A stretch of 64,000 nucleotides of DNA from Warburgia ugandensis (GCA_035236585.1 CP141127.1:62043495-62107494), one strand, 5' to 3'. Positions 8,895-21,483 are shown, counted from the stretch's first letter. The notes: generated by a model from the letters alone, not told the origin. Made by a program: numbers and translations.

Positions 8895-10706
8895 TATATC
8901 TCAACACCTAGTACCCACACTCTCAATTAGACTGTTGTCTAGGGCACTATGCAAGAAGGACAACAAAAAGAATCCATAAGTATCATTTATAATATTGTAG
9001 GTTTAATTAGTGGTAACGTAGAGTAATTAACTATTTTCCATGCCTTAACATTCTTCCAAGTGAGTTTAGTGGTTTTACAGTCTCGGTCATATCAGCCCAT
9101 TCGTACTATACTCTACATATTTAAATTTCAAATACATTATAGATGAATAAAAAATTATTTATTTACATATAGCACATGGAAAGAATAAAAGCTTACTTAT
9201 TTACAATTTCTACGAGAGTGGGACGGACGTGCGATCCACAAGAATGAAAAAAGAAAGTCTGCCCAGCATGCACATCCAAAACAAGTAGCATCCAATGAGC
9301 CCTATATAGATAGTCATATGAATTGTAATTACATTTGACAATCCTTAAGTATATAATACGTTTGCACAAAAACAATAAAATTAAAAGTTACCCACTATTG
9401 TAAGGAATCATTAAGCCATGTCCCTTAAAGCCTAGAAGAAGCTTAGTAAAATATCATTAACACTTCTCTCTATCGGCCATTGCTCCACCTCTCCACGAAT
9501 GATGCAGGGGTTGAGGAATTGGTAAAGTGTATCCTTACCTTCAAAAAGGCTAGTTGCATTATTCAAGAAGCTACATAAAAGAAATATTTATTACCTATAC
9601 CATGAAAATATAACATGTAATGTGAAATATTTTATAAGAAAATATGTGCATATATCCATGTAGGAGACAATGTGAGGGTGCTCAAGTTGAGCCCATAAGC
9701 AAACTCATAATAGGTCCTCTGCCATAAGTAGTACTTCAACAATGTCTTTGGCAAGCACTCCCTCCTTGATTCGTATGGGGTTGATTTCCCTAACATCATT
9801 GATGAGGTGGTACATTATCCTTAGGGATCAAGACGTGTTAGGTGAGACTTCCACATGATTATTAGACGACTGTTGTAAAAGTTTTAAAAAAATTTGCTAA
9901 TTAATATTAATCAATGATGATAAAAAAAAGAAAAGAAGCATATATAAGTACATGTTCCATTGGTGCAACATTAGGTGATGTTGCAATGGTGGGCAACCTT
10001 GATGATGCATGTTGTTGCTAATTAACTATATAAAGTTAATAAACAATTAAGTTGAGGTCTTTAGCTAGAAACTATTGATGAGGAAGGTAGTATGATAAGA
10101 TATACACCATGGACTCTATGGGAATGACTAGTGCCTCATGCCAAGCAACATGACATGTAATTACCTGCCCAATGGTTATAATATTTTTCATTTCTAAAGG
10201 GAATAGTAGTTCCCTTTACCATATTCCGAATTCAACAGTTTCAATAAACTCCCTATAGTAGTTTGTCTTGGCCCAGATCTAGAACTACCTTCAACGGTTT
10301 GTGTAGCCATAAATCCTATTGCATTGGTTGAGATCTGTTCACTTTGTATACTATTCCATTGTAAATAAACGATCTTATTGTAGCATAGATCTGTCGTGGT
10401 CTTGAAATTATCTAATAATGGAAACAACAACCGTAGTCGCCATCTCTATATCTGGTTCACTTGTAAGCTTTACTGGGTACGCTAGCATTAGCATCCAAAG
10501 CCATGGTAATGGACACTCGCTTAGTATATGGCGGCAAACTAATTCCAATGCAAATGTTTGATTCATGCTCATAGCATGAACCAACTGCTAAGATGTTTTA
10601 ACGAAAATCTAAGATCCATAGGCATTAACCCACCTACAAATAAGATATGCAACAGAGAGGTTGAGATAGAGAATTATTAGAAAAGAACAATGAAAATTTT
10701 CAATTA

Positions 10707-10756
<50 letters not shown>

Positions 10757-12073
10757 CCACTATGGCTGGAATTTCTGTTGCGAGGGACACCGGTTGACCT
10801 TCTCAAACTTCTTTAGTTGGAGAATTATAGTTAGCATTTGATAGAGGTGCTAGAGCATTACTAGAATTATGTATAGGGGATTGAGAAACTATAATCAAAC
10901 CTCCTTAATGCAACCATTTAAATATATCCATTTTTATTTTCTCAATCAAATCATTGTAAGCCTCCTGATCTTTAGCTGTAGCTAAACCTTTATCAAACAA
11001 TTTAGAAGGGACAATATTGCACCCTATTGCCCATAGCCCCATACAAGATGTCCTAGTTGGTAGCAGTGCTACTTAGAGTTCCTATACTTGTACTTTCTTG
11101 GATAAGAATTTTTTCAAAATTTAATAAGAAAGACATAATCTGTCATATAATTAATTGTATAAAATTGTTAGTTAGGTGGAACCACTTACAATGCAAGAAG
11201 CAACTTGTGCAACAATTTCATCTGAGAACATTTGGCCAGTACGGTCCACCAAATTAGAGAATGGAATGATCAATGAGTTTCATAGTCCCACCTTTTTTTT
11301 GTTGTCAAGCAAGATACTATAGTTAGAAAACAAAATGTATATAAGAATAGTAGCATTAATTTGAAATGATAAATTGTTGCAGATGCTTACTTTGTGTTCT
11401 TTTAAACAAGCATAGCCCAACTTGAACAAGTGATGCTACATATTAGTTTCATGCACCTTATTTCCTTTTGCACTCTTTGCCTACACATTTGTACATATGT
11501 AATCAAGTGCAATAATTGAATATTACATGTAATTAATTAAATGAAACACCATTTCTACACTTACCTCAAATTCAGCTGATGTTCGATTTTGTACAAATAC
11601 ATTCTACACATCCTAATCAATGACATCGGTAGGCACTGTGTACAGCCTCGATAGATCATTGACATATGGAGTTATGTAATTGCGAGCAAGGTAGTTCTAT
11701 CAAGTATGTCAAAGGTAGTCTGCAAAGTACACAGTAAATTACTTAGACATGATAATAAGGTATGTTGTAAATTATATAATACATGTTAATGTGTACCTAC
11801 CTTCACCATTTCCCATATTGAATCTTTTGTCGAGGATGGCACAAGTCTATAGTCCTCAAATGTGATAGGAATCATGCTTCTTACAGTAGAGTAGAGAAAA
11901 CTGCTATAAGAGGTTGCATTCTCACCTATCTCTTGCCGCCTACTATTATATTGGATAGTTTTTTTTTTAATTCCCTTAGACTTTGTCTTGATAACTCTTT
12001 TCCATTGTTGTTCTCCCTCTACCCTTTCTCGTTTGGATAGTGCTAATGTTGGCCTCTTATTCATTCTCTTCAT
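8895..12073 (-). pseudogene. CACTA second gene: Transposase_24-like region plus Ulp1 (C48) protease
   Basis: The N-terminal part (12073-11786) has SYSSFLYSTVRSMIPITF then EDYRLVP and IWEMVK, the pattern of plant Ptta/En/Spm (Transposase_24) proteins. 11700-11575 continues with ARNYITPYVNDLSRLYTVP. Toward the C-terminus, 9300-9193 gives AHWMLLVLDVHAGQTFFFHS, the Ulp1 catalytic-His block. An AG-flanked exon at about 8950-8895 gives CPRQQSN, stop, ECGY, stop, VLRYMR, the catalytic-Cys block (Cys codon 8917-8919). Such Ulp1-like cysteine proteases travel in plant CACTA and MULE elements; their role is unknown. The expected Asp in the FFLDS position appears as His. Stops and unresolved introns mean it is not expressed as a full protein. 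Confidence 0.72.
10707..10756. repeat. Compound (TG)n(TA)n microsatellite
   Basis: TG units from 10707 to about 10732, then TA units to about 10756, inside the copy 4 gene, probably an intron. Confidence 0.95.
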
Positions 12074-12080
12074 TTTGATA

Positions 12081-12660
12081 TTGTTCTTGTTCCATCATTA
12101 CAACCCATAACAAGAATACAATGATGTTAGAATAATGACATGAAAAAGGCTATGTAATCCATGCAAAGAAAACAAACTAACATGACATAAGTGGCAAACA
12201 AACCAAAAGCAAATAAGATAAAACATGCATGAAAATAGAAACTTTCTAAGCATAGATATTTTTAAAATTAAACTTTCCTAAAACTAAACCTAAAAACTAA
12301 CTAAAGTACTATTCTAAAGATGCAATGACTTTAAGCAATGAAAGCTAAACCTGACATAACATGCAATTAAACTTATCAAGGAAGGACAATCTCTAAATAT
12401 GGACTAACAATACAATTAAAACATGCAATTAAAACTTAAGAGGAGTCCATATGATGCAGGTATCATAGAAAATGATAAATTTCAAGTAATTCCAAAGTTC
12501 AAAGCACAACATAAAAGAACCATAATTTATGTACCATTCATACAAGCATGATACACACACCCATTGACCTAGCACATTTTATGCATGCGATGCGATGACC
12601 CTGATAAACACAATATAATGAAATAACAAAGGAGACTCAATCTCCCTCCAAGTGTTGTAC
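12081..12660. other. Probable LTR-derived debris
   Basis: The stretch GCATGCGATGCGATG near 12586, followed by GGAGACTCAATCTCC, resembles GCATGCAATGCGG and GAGACTCAGTCTCC in the LTR-like unit at 54167-55290. The AAACTTTCTAAG / TTTCCTAAAACTAAA texture resembles the inverted LTR tail at 37487-37842. Boundaries are not resolved. Confidence 0.4.
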
Positions 12661-15600
12661 ACAATATATTGGCCATAAAAGTTGTAGGAATTGAAAGATC
12701 TGACACTGTTTGAATGCTGCTATGTGTGCATCTGAATAGCTATCTTCTTGGGTTATGGTGTATGAATGATGAGAAAATGTTGAGTTATCATTGACACTTT
12801 TCTAGATTTTTAGCTCAGCTCATAATTAAATATGTTTAGTGATTTGCATCTCATGCACTTATAGAATCCTACCGGGGTTGATCTTGTGGCTAAGTCGGTC
12901 TTGGATTTGTAAGCCAACCTTAATGTTGTAGGTTACTTAATCCCATCTTACTTATTAAAAGAAGAATATATTTCTTACTCTTAGATTTTCTCCAATTTTG
13001 GTCCATCATGAGCTCCCTTCATAGCCGCCATAGTCTTGGGAAAGACTTGAATTAATGAGTTTGCTTTAACTCTAAGCTTAGACAATGAGCTTGTGAGTGG
13101 TACACTTGGAACCATCAATTAATAGATCTTTGGGCAAGAACTAGCCTATCATCTGTATTCAGATGGAGAAGGAGAAAAGGCACTAGCAATCACATTTCTG
13201 AATATTCTTTGAGACTTTTAGACAATAAAGAATGGAAATTGGAATAGCCAGAGCCTAAGTCTTAATGTAGTAAAATCATCTTTGATTTACTAAACTGTCA
13301 TGTGTCTAGTTATGACCTTAATCTTATAAGACCATAGACAATACACTAGATCAGTTTTTGGCATTCTATCTATGATGGAAGTGTTTTTTGTCACTATTTT
13401 GTGGGATTTAATAATGGAAGAATTATAGAACTTTCAGAAAGAAGTGAAGTGTTATGGAGAGTCATTCAAAGAATCAAGAATATGGTTTTTCAAGTGAAAA
13501 AGATCTTATATTTCTCCCATATTAATGGTTGATCCCCTTTTCTAGTTCTTTTGGGGATTGTTATCAATCTCTTCTTAATTATTTATGATGCTTAGGATTA
13601 TAAATGGACTTATAATATTCTTTTACATTGCATTAGGATTTGTAATAACTTCTAACAGTTTTATAAATGACATGCAGCTGGGAGGTTCCTTTTCCTTCCA
13701 TGATTAAGATTTTATATACATCTTACTGCAAAGAGGGGACAAATCCTCATTTTGTAAAACTAGTACTAATATTTAGAATCTCATAGATAATGTGTGGTGA
13801 CCATCAAAGGTAAGAATTAGTTGGGGATGATTTAAGAGAAATCTAGTTGAAAATGAATTTCAAGAAATGAAACATGATCTTTAGATATTATTTTGTTAAC
13901 CTTTGAATGGTTTATTCAGTACAATAGCTACAAAAGTAAAGTATCACACAGTTGCTGTTTATATCACCTGTTCAATGTTAGATCTTCATAATTAGTATTT
14001 TTAGCAATGAGTCTGTCAATCTACTAATAAAGATTATCATGGTTGCATATAGAGCGACAAACTATTTCTTGTGTCCTTAGTTTAGTTTTATATTTGATGA
14101 TTGTTTATATATTTATTTCAACTAAGAGCTTTGATTTTGATATTGGTAACATTATTTATTAGTTTTATCTATTGTTTGTATGCTTGTTTTCAAGTTTTCT
14201 TATTACTATTGGAATTAAGTGTAGAAACTTATTTCAAATACAAGGACGATCAAATAAATAGTAAAATTTGTTAAACCAACATAACTATGAACTAGTCTCA
14301 TAATAAAAATAAAGAAATATTGAAGAAACATGAAGAAGCCTATAAACATGGGTGGAAGACAAATTTTCTTGAGAAAAATTGTGATGAGACATGAAAATAG
14401 AAAAAATAAAAAGGATAAGTTCATAAATATGGACGTATAAGTTTCTAATAATCATTGCTGTTGAAAAAAATGTTTGTAAGTAAAAAATAAACAAAAAGTA
14501 TATAAAATGAAGAAGCATTACACTGGTATAAGAGAAGCATAGAAATAAAATACTATGTTACCCTATAATCTATCAATAAAAGAAGAAACAATATTGGAAG
14601 AACAGAAGAATTAAAAAGTAAAGTTCCTAAAAAATTAGAAACAAGTCTCTTAGAATCTTATTGAGAAAACATATATTGATGAATATAAATATTAAATGAA
14701 TATATTAGTATAGACATCACCTCTAAACATAAAATCCTCAAATTTCTCAAGTCAAAACTATATTGATTCATACTCTTAAGGGTTTTTCTTGTTCTTTTTT
14801 CTTTTTCTTTTGTGGTTGAATGTAGAATATGTATATAATATTTATGTTTAAGTGCCTAAATTTGCAGAACTCTTTATGAAATGACAAAACCAAGTGAAAA
14901 GTAAGGTTCATGGTATTTGTGTAGGAATGAAAAACTACACTATTTTTCAATCCTGTATTGGTGGTTTTGATCCATATCGGCTTATACATATAGTGGCTAA
15001 GCTGTTAGACTAGTGGATCAACATTTTGGCTAGTACAAATGGATATGTTTCCCTTTTTTGTGAGCACAATATGGGCCAACATGCTGTACATGGACATTTT
15101 GGCATTGCTCTGCATGTTATATCATGCATACTTTCTTAATTGAAACATAAACTTGAGCAATAAAATTTTACTCCACCCATAAATCAAGTAAATGGTTCTT
15201 CTAACTAGAGCATTACTGCATTGCTATTCAATATCTATTGAAAAGGAAATGCTTTTAGGAGAACTATTGGCTATAGAAATGAATGTAAGTTTGTCCAGGG
15301 AATAACTTCCCATCATTGTTCTCAAACTATTATAAACCAACTTCTCTTTGATCAAGATGTTGACACAGGACTTGTTTTATGATGCTTGACTTACCATGCC
15401 TCTAAATTGTACAATCATGAGTGTGGAAATTTAGCTTATGTAACTACTCTTAGTTCTAAGGACTTCATAGACTCTTTAGTTCATATAGTTGTTTCAGTTT
15501 TTTGCATTTATTTGGTGCAATTTCATAGAGAAATCTTAATATAGTTAAATTTAAGGGTTGTAATATAGCACGACTTTTATCGTAATAACGAGATATTTAA

Positions 15601-15853
15601 TATATGATATATTTATTTTACTCATAAAAACAACCAAGGACCTACCTAATGTTTCTTTAATGGTACATATCTAATGTAATGCACTAAGTATAAGAAAATT
15701 TCTTCTTTCTATTAGGTATCTTGTATTATACTGTAAAATTGGAATGTGATACATGTTACACGGTCTAGTCTTGATTTAAAACTTTGAGATTTTGGAAAGG
15801 AATATACCAAGGCCGCAATAGTTACAATAACAAAAGTAACCACTCCTAAGAAG
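12661..15853. other. Unassigned AT-rich DNA
   Basis: No TIR, LTR pair, RNA gene or convincing reading frame was recognised on either strand. Short open frames here are hydrophobic or low-complexity and fit chance. Confidence 0.5.
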
Positions 15854-16210
15854 ATGGTCTTTTCTACTCCAAGTGATGATGAGGCCCTTCACATGATGGG
15901 GGTGTTAGGACCTAAGGACCAAAGCTATATTGAGCTATCCTAAAAATTGATCAGTTGTAAAAGATTAGACCTGGGTTATGTGTTTGCTATATGTAATGCA
16001 CTGATTGATGAAACTAAGGTGAGGACATTAGTAAACCCTGTTTGAGTCTGGCCTCCAAATCCTATCATCTTTGTTGAACACACGTAGACTAGAAAACAAG
16101 TCCAACATACTCCTCGAACTTACATGTTTTATTCTATTCAACAAGATGCTTCATTCATGTTCCCCTCATTGAAGGTGAATGCTGGTAGGCTTATAAGAGG
16201 TTGTTCCTAG
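15854..16210 (+). pseudogene. Unrecognised coding-like relic, 119 codons with three stops
   Basis: One plus frame from ATG at 15854 to TAG at 16208 reads with a protein-like composition: STPSDDEALHMMGVLGPKDQ, LGYVFAICNALIDETKVR, VWPPNPIIFVEH and PRTYMFYSIQQDASFMF are separated by only three stops. For DNA this AT-rich more would be expected by chance. I do not recognise the family. It could be a decayed retrotransposon or host exon, or a chance frame. Confidence 0.3.
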
Positions 16211-16911
16211 TGCTCCTTACAAAAGATCTAGATTTATGCTTGAAACATAGTCAGGCTTGAAAGGAATATCAAGATGTATGCTTGAACCACTCAAATCAAG
16301 ATTTAGGTTTTCTCAAATCTTATTTGCAAGGCTCTTCGTGTTGAGTGAGATGATCTTCTCAAAACTCTGATTCGAGCAGTCATCTTCTCCATCGAAGGAC
16401 TACCAACTTTGGCACCAAAATCCTAGTTCTTTTCCTTGCTGATGTGATGCGTCTTCTCTGATGAGCAAGGCTACTCGCCGGCAAGAATGGCTCCTCCCCA
16501 CTTCTCTCTTTCCTCCCTCTTCTCCTTCCCTTTCTTCCTCTTCTTCTTCATTTTTTCTTGTCGAGTTTCCTCTCTTTATGTGTGTCATGTTGGGGAAGAC
16601 AATCATTTAAGTAGGAGAGGTTCCAATATCAATTCATCCCCCTCCTTAAGTAAATTTCTTTCTTTTTTTAACTAAAATGTCCTTCATATTCATAGATCAA
16701 TAACTTCTCTATACTATCTCCAATTTTAGTGTTCTTTGTGTCGTTAGATTCATTTTTCTAAGTATAATCCAAATTTTAAGGTCTTGGGGTTCAATTAAGT
16801 GTCTTTCAAGTGGTCAATTTTGTGAAACGTAAACATTAATATTTTTTAATTTGCATTCATCGAAATTAATTCATAATCATTTAAATTGAATTTAAAAATT
16901 AGGGTTATTAT
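16211..16911. repeat. Possible decayed gypsy-type LTR tail
   Basis: 16700-16770 (CCAATTTTAGTGTTCTTTGTG, then AGATTCATTTTTCTAAG) resembles 40905-40965 in the solo LTR (CCATTTTTAGTGTTCTTTGAG, then GGATTACATTTTGAG). The segment ends in AATTAGGGTTATTATA, comparable with ATTTGAGTCATTATA at the solo LTR end. The left boundary is not visible. Confidence 0.4.
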
Positions 16912-17159
16912 AATAACTAAGTTTTGCATGCTTTAATTCTATCTAAAATTTAAGATAGTACATGTAAATCATCATTGCATTAATTCATACTTATCAAAAT
17001 ATAGCAATAATTTAGTTTTCTAAGATATTTGAATACACTTACCTAATAACGATTACCGTAACCTAATTTCCTGATTAAAGGTTTTACAAGTCTATATCTA
17101 ACATTCTATAACTTAAATAAGGTTAATAGTTAAAAAAAATTTCACAAAAATTTCTAATA
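16912..17159. other. Unassigned AT-rich spacer
   Basis: Nothing recognised between the LTR-like tail and CACTA copy 2. Confidence 0.4.
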
Positions 17160-17285
17160 GAAAACACATGCTATTACAATCAACACCAGCCCTAAGTGCG
17201 AACTCTAAGAAATTTTTTGTTACTTCCTCATACTCTATTAATGTTCATGTCGTAGTCATCCAAGCATATTTGTTAATTATCTCAA
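17160..17285 (-). pseudogene. CACTA tnp2 start fragment (Transposase-associated domain)
   Basis: Minus-strand translation reads INKYAWMTTT, then IEYEEVTKNFLEFALRAG and VDCNS, matching MDKYAWMSMT, EYEEDTENFIDFALKAG and VDRNR of copy 1. The first Met is changed, a stop follows the TTT, and the sequence ends after about 40 residues. It is a clear relic fixing the orientation of copy 2. Confidence 0.82.
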
Positions 17286-17705
17286 GAAATTGAAGCAAAT
17301 CTGTGTGTGGAGACTTGTTAAATATGGTAAGATTAAGTTAGGCAAGTTATCAAACACCAAGTATATAAGAATTATATGTATTTCAAATAACTAAATTACA
17401 TGCATGCACACATATGAAAATTTTCAATTAATAATGAAAAAGAAGCAAAATATGACAGATACATTCAAAAACAAATTTAACTTTAAAAAGGCAAGTTTCT
17501 AACCATAACCTTGTAAAAATTCTTCAAACATGCATATATAAATATATATAGATATATAGACAAAAAAAGAGATACTAACCAACACTCAAAGATCGATATC
17601 GACCGCAAATGTATGAATGTAGTTCTAAGTCACATTTAGGATTTGGTTGAGGATGGCCACAACAAAATCCAACTTATATTTCATCATCATCATCAAGACC
17701 TTATC

Positions 17706-20673
17706 CTAATTAGGATGAATCTTATTCCTCCATTCCACTCTAGTAGATACCATGTCTTCATTTAGTCCCAAAGTCTTTAAATCTTTCCTCACCACTTCTA
17801 TCCATATTCTTTTGGGCCTTCCCCTTCCCCTTTTAAAACTTTCTACTTGTATTGCCTCACTTCTTCTAACCGGTGCCGTTGTTGGTCTCCTTTGAACATG
17901 TACAAACCATCTAAGTCTAGTCTCCCTCATCTTATTACCTATTGGTGCTATCCCTAAATTTCCTCGAATATTTTTATTTCGAATTCTATCTTTTCTTGTC
18001 TTACCACTCATCCATCTCAACATTCTCATTTCTGCAACGCTCATCCTATGAGTATGATGTTCCTTAACTGCCCAACATTCTGATCCATAAAGCATGGCCA
18101 GCCTTATAACCATCCTATAGAATTTTCCTTTTAGTTTGAGTGGCACCCGTCGATCACACAAAACTCCAGATGTACATCTCCATTTGTTCCAACCCGCTTG
18201 AATTCTCTGGATAACCTCCCTCTCAATCTCTCCATTCTCATGAATCATTGATCTTAAGTACCGAAAGTAGTCTTTGACAGGGACTTCTTAGTTATCAATC
18301 TTGACTGGTGTTCTACTCCTACTCTCCTTACTAAAATTACATTCCATATATTCTGTCTTAGTTTGACTAATTTTAAATCCTTCAGATTCTAATGCTTCTC
18401 TCCATAATTCTAGCTTTATGTTTACACCCTCCCTTATCTCATCAAGTAAGACTACATCATCTGCAAATAACATGCACCAAGGAATCTCCTCGTGCAGATG
18501 TTTTGTTAGCTCATCCATAACCAATGTGAAAAGGTATGGACTCAATGCCGATCCTTAGTGCAATCCTATAGTGACAGGAAAATCACTAGTCACACCACTA
18601 GTGGTCTTAACATTTGTTACCGCTTCCTCATACATATCTTTAATTATGTCTATATATCCTTGCGAAACCCAACACTCTCCATATTAACTCTCTAGGGGCT
18701 CTATCATAAGCTTTCTCTAAATTGAAAAAGACCATGTGGAGGTCTTTCCTCCTCTCCCTATATTTCTCTACTAATTGTCTTAATAAGAAAATAGCATCCA
18801 TGGTAGACCTCCCAGGCATGAAACCAAACTAATTCTCTGATACACTTGTTTCATGTCGCAGCCTCTTCTCAATCACTCTTTCAAAAAGTTTCATAGTGTG
18901 GCTCATAACTTTGATCCTTCGATAATTAGTGCAGCTCTGTATGTCTCCTTTATTCTTATAGATTAGTACAATAGAGCTTTTCCTCCACTCATCAGGCATT
19001 TTCTTTGATTTTATAATCTTGTTAAACAACTTGGTCAACCAAACTACCCCAATATCTCCCATATGCTTCCAAACCTCTATTGCTACACCATCAGGCCCCA
19101 TAGCCTTTCCTGATTTCATCTTTTTCAAGGCCTCTTTTACTTCAGGTATTCTAATCCTATGTTCATACCTATAATATCCAATGTTATTTTGATTTATAGT
19201 ATTTTCAATCCCTATATTCTCAGGGCCATTGTCATTTAACAATTTTTGAAAGTATGTTTCCCACCTTTGTTTGTTCTCATCATCTTTGACTAATACCCTT
19301 TGATCATTACTTCTAATACACCTAACATGATCTAAGTCCTTACCCTTCTATTCTCTTACTTTTGCAAGTTTAAACACATCTTTCTCACCTTCTCTTGTTC
19401 CTAGTCTATTGTAGAGCTCATCATATGCTTTAAGTTTAACCTCACTTACTATTCTCTTAGCCACGTTTTTAGCATTCTTATATTGTTCATAGTTTTCATT
19501 ATTTCTAATCTTCTGCCATGCTTTAAAATGCATTCGTTTTTCCTTAATAACTTTTTGAACTGTTTCACTCCACCACCATGTTTCCTTTGCTAATACCCTT
19601 TTACCTTTAGATACTCCTAAGACATCTTTTGCCACTTTCTTAATGCACTCAGCCATATTAATCCACATAGTATTTACTTCTATTTCATAGTTCCACTTTC
19701 CTTCTACCATCAACTTATTTTTGAAGGAGGTTATTTTCCCTCCTTTTAAGTTCCACCACTTAGTTTTTGGATGTGTATTAAGTTTAGTTCTTTTACTCCA
19801 TCTTTTGATATGGATATCCATAACCATTAACCTATGTTGTGAGGTCAAACTCTCACCAGGTATCACCTTACAATCCTTACATGTAGATTGTTCATTATTC
19901 CTAAGTAGAAAAAAGTCTATTTGGCTTTTATGGAGTCCACTTTTAAAGGTTATTAAATGTTCATCCCTCTTCTTAAAGAGTGTATTTGCAATGGACAGAT
20001 TATATGACAAAGAAAAATCGAGGATATTCTTCCCCATCTCATTTCATTCACCTATACCATATCCTCTGTGTATTCTATCATATTCTTCCTTATCTTTTCC
20101 TACATGGCCATTTAAGTCTGCACCTATAAATATCCCCTCAGTGTTGGGAATTTCTTGCATGACTCCTTCCATATCTTCCTAAAACTATTTCTTGATTATC
20201 TCTTGTAACCCTACTTGTGGTGCGTATGCACTTACAACATTTATAATCTACTCTCCTAGACCAATTATTATTATTATAATTCTATCGCTAATTCTTTTAA
20301 CATCCACAACTTTATCCTTTAATTCCTCATCCACTACTATTCCTATACCATTTCTGTTATTTTCCTTTCCTACATATCATAATTCATACCCATCTATTTC
20401 TCTTGCTTTAGCCCCTTTCCACTTGGTTTCTTAGATACAAGCAATGTTGACTCTCCTACGTTTCATTGTGTCTACTAACTCCAAACTCTTGCCAGTTAGT
20501 GTCCCTATATTCCATGTGGCGATACAAATCTTATGTTTTAATGATACCCTATTTACTATTGCCTTTCTCGACCTCCATGGTATGAACCCATGTCCACTTT
20601 TCACTGCACCTGGGTTCTGATGCAGCACGTCACTTCCGAGGGGACGCTCTAGTAGCCCTTGCCCATTTTTCAC
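17706..20673 (-). pseudogene. RTE LINE polyprotein: apurinic endonuclease plus reverse transcriptase
   Basis: Role: nicks target DNA and copies LINE RNA at the nick. Near the start, ICIATWNIGTLTGKSLEL and, after a stop, ETKWKG and GADLNGHVGK are APE-type endonuclease blocks; SQIDFFLLR and SQHRLMVMD follow. The linker has TWWWSETVQ. RT motifs: [71 protein letters not shown] and [12 protein letters not shown] (catalytic ADD). The C-terminal part has GSECWAVK, KTRKDRIRNKNIRGNLGIAP and RLRWFVHVQRRP. Stops interrupt it, for example CAA to TAA in the LHQGSALSP block near 18558. The tail ends at 17706, 12 bp before the GAT repeats. Confidence 0.9.
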
Positions 20674-20870
20674 TACACCCAGGATTCAATGTAGCACATC
20701 GCTTCAGGGAGAACACCCTAGCAGCCCTTGACTATTTTTCACCGTACTCGGGATCTGATGCAGCGCATCGCTTCTGGGAGAACGGCCTAGCAGCCCTTAC
20801 CTATTTTTCACCGCACCCGGGATCCAATGCAGTGCGTCGCTTATGGGGAACGCCCTAGCTTGAGGAAATG
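20590..20870. repeat. Four ~69-bp tandem monomers at the LINE 5' end
   Basis: TTTCAC starts at 20599, 20668, 20738 and 20806, each followed by a GGGATCTGATGCAGC-like block and ending in CCTAGCAGCCCTT. The repeat is GC-richer than the surroundings. The innermost unit overlaps the start of the reading frame. Tandem 5' monomers act as promoters in some mammalian L1s; a similar role here is inference. Confidence 0.88.
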
Positions 20871-20897
20871 TCTGTTTTCGATTCATGTCATATTTGG

Positions 20898-21170
20898 GTT
20901 GCCGTATTTTTTAAAAGCTAAAGATGATTTTCATTTCTTCCTTACAAACTAATATACATTCATTTGCAAGCAGAAAAGAAATAACAAAACCATCTTCAGC
21001 TTCACCCTTACTGGCTGGCTACCTGACGCGAGGGTTGCCATATTTTAAGAAGAGGGAGATGATTTTCATTTCTTCCTCACAAACTAATATACAAATGCAT
21101 ATTCATTTGTAAGAAAGAAATAACAAAATCATCTTCAACTTCTCCCCTACCGGCTGGCACTTGACACAGG
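20898..21170. repeat. 135-bp tandem duplication
   Basis: GATGATTTTCATTTCTTCC at 20923 recurs at 21058, and ACAAACTAATATACA, AGAAATAACAAAA and CTGGCTGGC blocks keep the same 135-bp spacing. It lies just outside the LINE 5' end within CACTA copy 2. Confidence 0.88.
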
Positions 21171-21282
21171 ACCCTCCTCCTTTTTCATCCGGGCTTGAGA
21201 CCGTCATTGGTGGACTTTGTGTATAGATGAACACAAACAGAAAAAGCAAAGTAGAAGATGATGAAATAACTCTTACAATAGA

Positions 21283-21370
21283 CTGGTGACTTTTAAAGTT
21301 GTTCGCTATAAACAACTTTAAAATTCACCTACTTTTAAAGTTGTTTACAACAAATGACTTTAAAAATTAA
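21283..21370. repeat. Internal CACTA subterminal-motif patch, copy 2
   Basis: ACTTTTAAAGTTGTT and AACAACTTTAAAA alternate, matching the patch at 1610-1712. Confidence 0.65.
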
Positions 21371-21483
21371 TATATTTTCAATTCAAATATATATATTTGA
21401 TTTTAATACTTTACAATATCATACACAAATACACAATAAAACTAATTTTTTTATGATACTGGGCATTGAATTGTGCATTATTT

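Larger units (their letters stand above)
7243..12080 (-). mobile_element. CACTA relative (copy 4) carrying a Transposase_24/Ulp1 gene
   Basis: The left end is the duplicated CACTA terminus at 7243/7679 with AAGTCGTTTA-type subterminal repeats. The body carries a decayed minus-strand gene whose start is near 12073. No matching right terminus was found; DNA after about 12100 looks like unrelated LTR-type debris, so the right end is placed only by the gene. The internal gene is colinear with that at 34040-36327 although the subterminal motifs of the two elements differ. Confidence 0.6.
17681..20880 (-). mobile_element. RTE-clade LINE with tandem 5' monomers
   Basis: The element is on the minus strand. 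Its 3' end is a short (GAT)n tail (17681-17694 as TCATCATCATCATC on plus), as is usual for RTE elements, instead of poly(A). Its 5' end is a set of four ~69-bp repeats (20590-20870). Between them is a single APE-RT reading frame with stops. It lies inside CACTA copy 2, so it is younger than that copy. Confidence 0.85.

Noticed and set aside
19721-20182. Plus-strand frame of 153 codons with hydrophobic segments
   Set aside because: It is antisense to the RTE endonuclease region on the minus strand, which shows clear domain motifs.
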